A DNA stretch of 64,000 nucleotides from Panopea generosa (Eukaryota > Mollusca > Bivalvia > Adapedonta > Hiatellidae). The stretch lies in the NCBI GenBank assembly GCA_029582155.1, contig CM055895.1:54254464-54318463 (forward strand). Direction: 5' to 3'. Shown piece after piece: positions 56,746 to 64,000 of this stretch. The translations under genes and the position numbers were made by a program. Every line of letters begins with the position of its first letter. Positions within the stretch are counted from its first letter, which is position 1. Below the pieces are notes generated by a model. That model ran no database searches. It was not told the origin of the DNA and worked only from the letters and a program-made list of their open reading frames with translations.

Positions 56746-59205
56746 CTTTCATTAATTTAGCAATATTAAGTTATTACTTCTCATAATTGTCTGCCTAAAA
56801 AGAATGAAAGAAATAGTGCAGTGTTAATTTATAGCAAAATAACTGGGCTTACACTGAATATCGTCGGCGGGTTTGGAAGTGATGACAGTTATGTGTTATA
56901 AAAGACGTGTATGACTTATAAGTCATGACGAATACATCATACATTGGCAAGATACATGAAGACATGACGAACGAAGTAGATCTCATAAGGTATGACGAAT
57001 GATGCAATTGGCATTAGTAATAAGGCAATACGCATGAAGCACAACGCATATAGCTTAATAAGAAAAAAGATGGTAGTTACGTGAAATGAGACAAAATAAC
57101 ATGAAATTGCTCATATGATCGTAGTATAATAAATGAGAAAAAGAATTTCGTGTAAACACAGAGCGCAAACAATAGAAAAAAATAGCAGATATGGTTTAAT
57201 CAAATTTGTTCACAAGGTGTTATGAAAACATGCAACATTTTCGAAGAAATACAATGCGTTGCAAAATTGGTGAGAGTCTCGGAATTTACTACGGATCAAA
57301 ATATGATGTAGTCGTCGATAGGTGCCGAGCCAGCGTTAAGGTTTCTTTTCGGAGGGAAGTTCTGCACCATTACAACTTCTGTGTTCAGTATCATATTCAC
57401 TTTGGATCCCAAAACTGGTATTGGGTATTTATATGAACTGTTGTAAATGAACCCAGAGTTATGTATTTTAGAATAGAACGCAGAACAATAGCTATTTGTT
57501 TGCGAGAAATACCTTGTATTAGTGTTTGAACATGCCTGGCCCCATTGCTCCATGCCTGATCAGGTATCTGTCCACGCATAAATCCCCCACGCTCTTCGTA
57601 TGCCGAGACCCCCTCCCCAAATGGTTTATGAAATACTCTGCCCATTTCAACTTTGTAACTGTTCATCACCTCACCTCCAGCCCACACACATATATTTACT
57701 ATTTTGCTGACATTAGAGATAATTTGATTCATAAAGATATTCCTGTTTATCTGATGTTACATACAAGTATATACCTTAATATGGTTTTGTGACAATGCTA
57801 GATGTTAACGTTGTTTTGCGAATCTCTTGTACGTGTACATTAAATACTATACCACGTGTAAACGATACTGCTTGATGTTACATCGTGCATGGCCATTCAT
57901 ACCCAATATTCGTGGGAATTCTTTCAAATTTCCAATACATATCCCACCCACTTACGGATATATAGCTAACACGTCTATTACTGTAGAAAAAAAAGTTAAG
58001 TCTGCTCTCATTTGCAATGGCGTCTTGTTACTTACATTATGCTTCACAGTCATTACTTTGCTCATTACTTTATTTGTCACATGGCGTGACAATTTCTTTT
58101 CTTCAGTTTTAAATATATATTAGCCTCATTGTTTCACACAATATTTCACTATCAGTGCGGAATCATCTGCTGCACGCCAAAGCTATATTTATCATTCTTG
58201 TTTATAATAAAAGACAGAAAAGGAAAATTGCTTCTAACTTTAAGGGGGATATTGCATGGCTATTACACGACACATAATTCTTCCAACTTTATTTATTAAA
58301 TGACTAATTCCACAAATACTGAACAGTATGAGCAAATACAAATACTTTAATATATAAACGAAATACGTGAAATCAAGACGATTACGATTTCAAACGTATA
58401 CAAAGGAAACCACGAAATCGTTATATATTTATCAATCAGCAATACATTTAAACAATACTTTAATATTTATCAAGTTGTTGTCTTTTATCAATTTCTTTAC
58501 ATAGCTATCTCACTAAAGCGAAATGCATGTTAGTTGGTTAAACTTGATTGATTTTTTCAACCAGATTTATTGAAAAAAATCGCCTTAGAATAATTGATGA
58601 ATGGATTCAAAGTTTGAAACTTAATCGTGAGCTCATTACGTTTTTGTCAACTGTAAACACGTATTTGTGTATCAACTAAACCTGAATAATTCAGTATGTC
58701 ATGAAAAGCGCAAAACAAGCGCTTTAAATAATCTGTTACATAGCAAGTAATTTTAGATACAACCATTATAAAATATAGAAAAAAGTTAATAAAAAAACAA
58801 CATTTCATTAATTGTATTCTTAAGATATTGTTGTGTTGCTGTTGTTTTTTTTTTTTGTATTTTTTTACTTCATGCATTGTATCAATTGTAAATGTTCATA
58901 AAACTCTTTATGCAGTAGGAATTACATAGACATCATAATCCATTACTGTAGTCAATTGCATGTGATATATTAGAATGATAAGATATACAATGCATTTCAT
59001 TGTTGAGAATTTTGTGAAAAATCGGTTAGATATACTGGCGTATGTATAAATAATTTACAAACTCTACGATAATAAACCCATTCCTGTCATCCAATTTTAA
59101 GCAAATAATTCACATAGACTGTTCAAATTTCCAGAGAAACAATTTATACTATAAATAAATTATTGATCACTCAGTATTTTAATTCAGTTGTCTTAATGAA
59201 TATAC
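56746..59205. other. intergenic DNA with one GC-richer island
   Basis: Mostly AT-rich. About 57290-57700 is GC-richer and has overlapping open frames on both strands (minus 57397-57732, 111 codons; plus 57526-57792, 88 codons). The minus frame has a plausible soluble composition (residues such as GRVFHKPFGEGVSAYEERGG) but no domain I know. It could be an exon, a retrocopy or chance. Confidence 0.3.
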
Positions 59206-59632
59206 ACGTGTCACGCAGCAATTAATTTTGCACTGTTCTATATATAGAGAAATGTACTTCTAGAACACTGGACACATTTAATTTAGTAATGGTTCTAGAA
59301 GTGCATTGTTCCCATAGATAGTCCACTGTTGGGCAAAGTATGCAGAAAAAAACAGGGGTTGACCAGGGTGCTTTTTCACAATTCTGATGACGCCCCTTTA
59401 TTTTTGACAATTTTCCCCTGTGTTGCAGTGTATCACTACGCATCATTAAGCTATTATAGATTGATCAAACAGTACCCAATGTCATCCAAACTTGGCAGAA
59501 ATCATGAAAATGTTCCAGTGCGCTCATATGTACAAAGAAATATGACAATTGTTTGTATTTGCAACAAAAATAATGCCCAACCGATTTACACATCTATGAT
59601 TTCTTGAGCTGAAGAATCTTGCTACCGTCATG
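59206..59632 (-). repeat. 430-bp dispersed repeat, inverted copy
   Basis: The complement matches 18306-18735 throughout. This copy contains a clear hairpin near one end: TGTACTTCTAGAAC (59253-59266) against GTTCTAGAAGTGCA (59292-59305). The 18.6-kb copy has a degraded form. Family unknown. Confidence 0.75.
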
Positions 59633-61357
59633 TAAAAGAGGTGATTCCTTAGTGAGACTTACACACGTGCTTACAGTGACCAACTACAGCACTGTCTTTT
59701 TACCTTATGAACTGTTTGCCCGGTAGCAAACCATATAGAGTTCCAATCATTCATTACACTGATCGGCACATATATAGTTTACTTATCCAATAAGCTGTGT
59801 CCTTGACAAACTTAGAAACGTCTACCATACATGCTTTGACCAGTCAGGTGAGTTTCATATTTTATATCACCTGTTGCCTGAATGAATGTTTCATTTCACA
59901 CTCTGCTAGCGATTGCCGATATGGGAGTACATGAAGACAGAAGTAATGGTCTTTTGTAAGTCCCCTTCCCCTCTTGTCCTAATATACGCTCCCTAAGGAA
60001 GTATCAATCAGTGCATTGAACCTTCAGTTAACAAATTATGGATTAGGAAATAACTTGCATCAGTTGTTCTAGATGATATTGATATAAACAAGTTAGCATG
60101 AGAAGAGTTCATTTATTTTTGACTGTCATTGAAATATGTTGTCATACTAGGCTACAGTTGTGTTGAGCCGATTAAGTCTTGTAATAACCCGTTAATAAAT
60201 GTGCACTTTATTTACATCTAAACGTTTTAGCCCCTAAATGGGCGATTCGAAAGGGTATTATTTTGAAACGGCTGGCTCAATTTTTCCGATGTTGGGCTTA
60301 TGTTGCCACGTGATACCTCTTCCAGATTTTATGTATGCCGTATAAGAATATGCGTTATAGTTCTTACACAGCGGGTGTCTGGAGACAGTTTTGGGTATGT
60401 GGACTGTTCCTTGAAGTAAGACATTTGTCCAACTTATGTCTTACTTCATTTGTCACTTTTTATAAGCGATGGATTGAATATAGATTAAAAAAAAAAAAAA
60501 AATCAGGAATGAAATGCGTGCTCCGACCCAGTCTTCAAAGTGGGTTAAAGTGTAAATCTTTATGATTGATTGCTGATAGATAAAAGCTTCGTGAATAATA
60601 AACACCGAATGACTCCATTTAAAATGATTGATGGAGCAATCTATTTCAAAAGATCATTGTTTTTTTAGTTTAAAATGTGACACTAGAAAGGATCGATTTA
60701 ATGTAACAACAAAAGATGTCCTCCTCTAACAACAACAGCAGTTTAAAATGTAACCTCAGACGGCACACACATTTTGGAAGAGAAACAAGGCAACATAAAC
60801 CATTAATAGCCAGTCGTCTTAGCCTCCATAACCAACTTTGACTAGAACCGACGATGGACTAAAACAACATAATCTATCAGACAGCTTAATAATGTATCAA
60901 CAAATCAACTTAGATAATCTTCTAGACAACATAATCCACTTAAAGGAGTGTCATTGTTATTTAATTGAAATTAAGATGTTATTTATCAGACTTTATTAAT
61001 ACCAAAATCATTGCACAAAGTTATCAACTTACTAGGAACACACCATTGCACTACAGCAAAAGTATTACTTTTAAAAATTTGTACTGCTTTTCTTATGGCA
61101 TACAACGCAATTTCTATCTCACTCTTTGAAATAAAAAGTAAATTCATTTACTGAGTAACTTTAAAAAGGAATTGGTTATCTAAATGGATTGCTTTAGATT
61201 ATAGAACCGACTCACAGAAAAATCAATCATTTTAACTGTTCATTATTTGATATCTATGTTTGTGTCGGAAGTGCCCAAAGTAGATTATATCTCCCATCAG
61301 CGACGTCGTGTCGTCTTAATAGGTTACTTTGTGTTTATATAAAAAAACTAATCTAAA
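59633..61357. other. intergenic DNA, nothing recognised
   Basis: A small hairpin, GAAGTAAGACAT..ATGTCTTACTTC, is at about 60413-60451. No gene recognised. Confidence 0.4.
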
Positions 61358-61549
61358 GAGCGGGGCGGTAGTTAAACGGACCGAGCGTTAGCCGCTCACG
61401 CCGGAGGTTGCGGGTTCGATCCACAGCTCCACCCGATGCCTCTCATTAAAAAACACTCAGTGCTGGTTCTACCCAGGAAACGGACTAGAGAGCGGTTCAT
61501 ATGACTCTGAGGTTTTATCGCAATCGAGCTAAAATATAAACTAAACTAA
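61358..61549 (+). mobile_element. tRNA-derived SINE
   Basis: The head (about 61360-61434) has GCGGTAGTTAAACGGACCGA as A-box region, GAGC..GCTC anticodon stem with loop GTTAGCC, and a perfect B box GCGGGTTCGATCC. The acceptor arm GCGGGGC pairs with GCTCCAC apart from one mismatch. The body has GTGCTGGTTCTACCCAGGAA then ACGGACTAGAGAGCGG, shared with the elements at 7452 and 33525, and ends CAATCGAGCTAAAATATAAA. The extra spacer between anticodon and T arms argues against a working tRNA gene. Confidence 0.75.
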
Positions 61550-61871
61550 TCGATTTGTATTATGAATGCAGGCGTTATAAAACTATCAAATACAATACCT
61601 CAAGTAAGAAAATATTATGTGTCCAACAGTAGATCTAATATTTACAGAACATAACCCAGACAACGGCAAAATATGCAAGTATCAAATATAGTAATACAAA
61701 AAATAAGTAACAACAGGGTCTCACCTGAGAACTTGTCAAAATAATGTATTATCCTCTATATCAATATTAGCCATATATAGCACTATAGTGTTATATGTAT
61801 TATAAAGGAGGGAATGTATATTGATGTAGCTTTTATTGTTTAATATTTTAAATAAGATACTTATATAAGAT
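61550..61871. other. AT-rich intergenic DNA, nothing recognised
   Basis: No supported feature. Confidence 0.4.
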
Positions 61872-61875
61872 TTAA

Positions 61876-62095
61876 CCCTTTACTCCATAGATACGCGTTT
61901 TCCCATCAATCACAGAAGGTCATTGAAAACAGTGCAGGAAGAGTTCAGATTGCTTGTTACGAGCAATCTGAACACTTTCTGCACCGTTTTCCACTTTGTC
62001 AGTTAATATAAACATAATTCATCCATTGCTTATACGTGGTGAATTAATGCTTTCAATATTACAGGTGTCCAAAGGTGTCTATATGAAGTAAAGGG
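61876..62095. mobile_element. piggyBac-like MITE with long central hairpin (220 bp)
   Basis: Flanked on both sides by TTAA (61872-61875, 62096-62099). Terminal repeats are CCCTTTACTCCATA and the inverse of CCCTTTACTTCATA. The centre (61925-61992) is a nearly perfect hairpin of about 30 bp with a short GTTAC-type loop (GAACTCTTCCTGCAC-type arms). It lies opposite to the copy at 39232; that copy has a shortened hairpin loop. Confidence 0.88.
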
Positions 62096-62099
62096 TTAA

Positions 62100-62579
62100 A
62101 TTATTTTTACTAGTATATAAAATGATTTAGTTTTGAGTAAAACACTGTTCCAAGGTTAATGTCTGTCTTAACATAAGGCCAAGATTTTCTTGTATACGGA
62201 ACCCGATATAATGCTAAATATATCAAGCAGTACATATTTGCACCGTTTTGAATAGTTTCTATTAAAACCAACTGCAAGAAGCCTGCTTGAAATGTTTAGT
62301 CTCAAAGTTTTTTTGAAACCTCGGAAGAGTTCATTTGCATTGGGCGAGTTTATTTCGATCAATATCGTATCTGGCTATGGGGTTTGGGAACGCCTATGTT
62401 GCATGTACCTTTGTGCTAAGACTGAAACCGTCTTCAAACATATGCTGTTTCAAAATAGCTGGTCTTATCACTTAGACTAGTTCGTTCAACACCTTAGAAG
62501 TTTTATAATTGATCATTTATTTATATAATTTCTAAATATTATACTATTTTTTTCTTTTCTTCGTGAGCTCGAAAGCCTG
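62100..62579. other. AT-rich intergenic DNA, nothing recognised
   Basis: Overlapping short frames on both strands at 62168-62480 have no recognisable domain. Confidence 0.35.
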
Positions 62580-63150
62580 ATAGAAATATATAAATAGTTT
62601 AAACAAAATTGTTCAACCTAGTTTCAGACTAGGCCGTTTTAAAGCTTAATCAAATTGAAGACACAGTCGCCTTACAGAAGATTCGATTTTAAGTTAAGTA
62701 TATGTACTTACTTAACAGCTTGACAGAACTTCTTTTAATGGCTGTACCACCATAGGGGTTTCGACAAGTGTGAAAATAACTGCACATTTATTGAACGGTT
62801 GCATCTGTACAGAATATAATCAAGCTTGTAATGCTTGATGTAGATTCATGAGTTTTCCATACCATAAAAAATCAAAGAATTAATATCAACAATACATACT
62901 CTGGTTTTATAACATAACTACCGTTGCAGGAATGTTATAAGCCCATGGCATAATTGTGTTAATAATCTAGTGTAATATTACTATTGATTTATCCCTCGTC
63001 GTTTTCCTTATAACTCAGCTCTTGAACTACTTTCCGACTTCCCCGAACTCATAAATGATGTAGATTTGTTATTGTCAAATGACATTATTTTCAGATGATA
63101 CGCCATACGATGACTGACGAAAGTTAATATTCCCAATCTGATCTCGTTCC
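62580..63150. repeat. segmental duplication family 2, partial copy X3
   Basis: 62580-62735 matches 40510-40665 (AACAAAATT.GTT.AACCTAGTTTCA, AGTCGCCTTA.AGAAG). 62945-63150 matches 43240-43465 (TCTAGTGTAATATTACTA, TATAACTC.GCTCT, TTTCAGATGATACGCCAT, GATGACTGACGAAAGTTAAT). The middle of the X2 region is missing. Confidence 0.65.
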
Positions 63151-63972
63151 TTATAGAGGTGATGTTACTCATGTATTATCCAGTATAAAATATGAATGAA
63201 AGATGAAACACATATGTATAGTGTAGCATGTCTATAAAACGTAGGAACAGTCTGTGACATAATACATAAACTAATGCGTAATTTCGGTAACGAAGTGATA
63301 AACAATGTATTAGATATTACATTTCAATATGAACAAACTGTTTCTGGTTTCCCCGTGTGATACATTGTTTACGGTATACTTCAACTAATTGATTAATAGG
63401 CCGTTAGTCGATCGTCATTCAAAAGTAATATACCGGTAAATGGGTTTTACATTTATAAAGAATTCAGTATTTTTAGTAAACTATTTTAAAGTTACGTCTG
63501 ATTGACTGTAAGTGTGTATTCCATTATCTAAAGATTTGATACTGTTTGATTGTGCAATGATCACACGAATACAAAGGTCATTGGCTTTAAAACTGTTTCT
63601 ATTTTCTATCTGTTAATGCTATGTGTCAGGACATAAATGTTGATTAGTTCGAGCAATAAATCATAGAATCATTGTCCAGAAACAATGCGAGCAAACGATA
63701 CATAAATGACATTGTACCACGCATCTTCTTACTAATGGATGTGCTATCATAAAATCGTTAATTACCTATTTCCTGTCGACTGCAATAGTGTGTGGCATAA
63801 TAGAGATACACTCTTTATACAGACAAAGCAGCTATTATTCAGATTGATATGTTAGTCTACAGAGTGTTTGTACTATATGGAAGTTGGTATGTAAGCATGT
63901 CCTACATCGTGCGGTTGTTTGTGTTGTGTTAACCCATATTACATTCAGTCATCAGTTATTCTTTTAACATCC
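63151..63972. other. AT-rich intergenic DNA, nothing recognised
   Basis: No supported feature. Confidence 0.4.
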
Positions 63973-63976
63973 TTAA

Positions 63977-64000
63977 CCCTTTACTTCATATAGACGCCTT
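63977..64000. mobile_element. piggyBac-like MITE, cut by the window end
   Basis: TTAA at 63973-63976 is followed by CCCTTTACTTCATATAGACG then CCTT, the terminus seen at 39232 and (inverted) at 62095. The rest lies outside the window. Confidence 0.8.

Noticed and set aside
61360-61434. Functional tRNA gene
   Set aside because: Acceptor mismatch, extra bases between anticodon and T arms, and a SINE body shared with two other elements make it a SINE head.
63105-63130. CTGACGAAAG as a ribozyme core
   Set aside because: Only a partial core; the paralog at 43.43 kb has CCGACGAAAA and no matching stems.
1-64000. A new defence, biosynthetic or other multi-gene system
   Set aside because: No set of supported genes exists in the window; everything explicable is duplicated non-coding DNA and mobile elements.

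Overview
This 64-kb window looks like intergenic DNA from an AT-rich, repeat-dense invertebrate nuclear genome, most likely a mollusc and probably a bivalve. The inference rests on three things: several tRNA-derived SINE families, an element resembling the bivalve 'pearl' / Helitron-related non-autonomous elements (about 155-bp tandem core followed by an ACGG-type microsatellite), and the lack of any bacterial or organellar gene layout. I find no host protein-coding gene I can support. The longest open frames lie inside minisatellites or decayed retrotransposons.

The window is organised as families of duplicated blocks into which mobile elements were later inserted. Family 1 (about 6.57-25.94 kb) has three directly repeated copies: A (6572-12493), B (12494-21905) and a 5'-incomplete C (22400-25940). 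Comparing copies reveals insertions by their empty sites: SINEs in A; a pearl-like element, a 430-bp dispersed repeat and an expanded 113-bp tandem repeat in B; a 561-bp terminal-inverted-repeat element in C. Family 2 has copies at 31440-34130 and 37760-41830, continuing with a third partial copy to about 43465 and 62580-63150. Its first copy carries a SINE with a perfect 13-bp target duplication and a nine-unit 21-bp minisatellite. The second carries a piggyBac-like MITE and only one unit of that minisatellite. Family 3 is a roughly 0.65-kb block at 52.44, 53.70 (partial) and 56.13 kb.

Other mobile DNA: an 878-bp hAT-type element (8-bp target duplication) nested inside a tRNA-Leu-like SINE at 5.35-6.50 kb; three piggyBac-like MITEs (39.2 kb, 61.9 kb and one cut by the window end); a foldback element at 43.5 kb; and three decayed LINE fragments (22.2 kb minus, 30.0-30.5 kb plus, 35.65-36.54 kb minus). 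Large tandem arrays lie at 36.68-37.55 kb (21-bp unit, about 42 copies) and 50.04-50.96 kb (35-bp unit, about 26 copies), with ACTC and GA microsatellites elsewhere.

The most unusual signals are a pair of hairpins in family 2 whose stems keep pairing through apparent compensatory changes between paralogs, a long near-perfect hairpin at 26.93-27.00 kb, a cluster of six alternating copies of a roughly 10-bp motif at 10.36-10.47 kb, and the copy-number contrasts of minisatellites between paralogous blocks. All comparisons were made by eye; identities and boundaries are approximate unless a target duplication fixes them.
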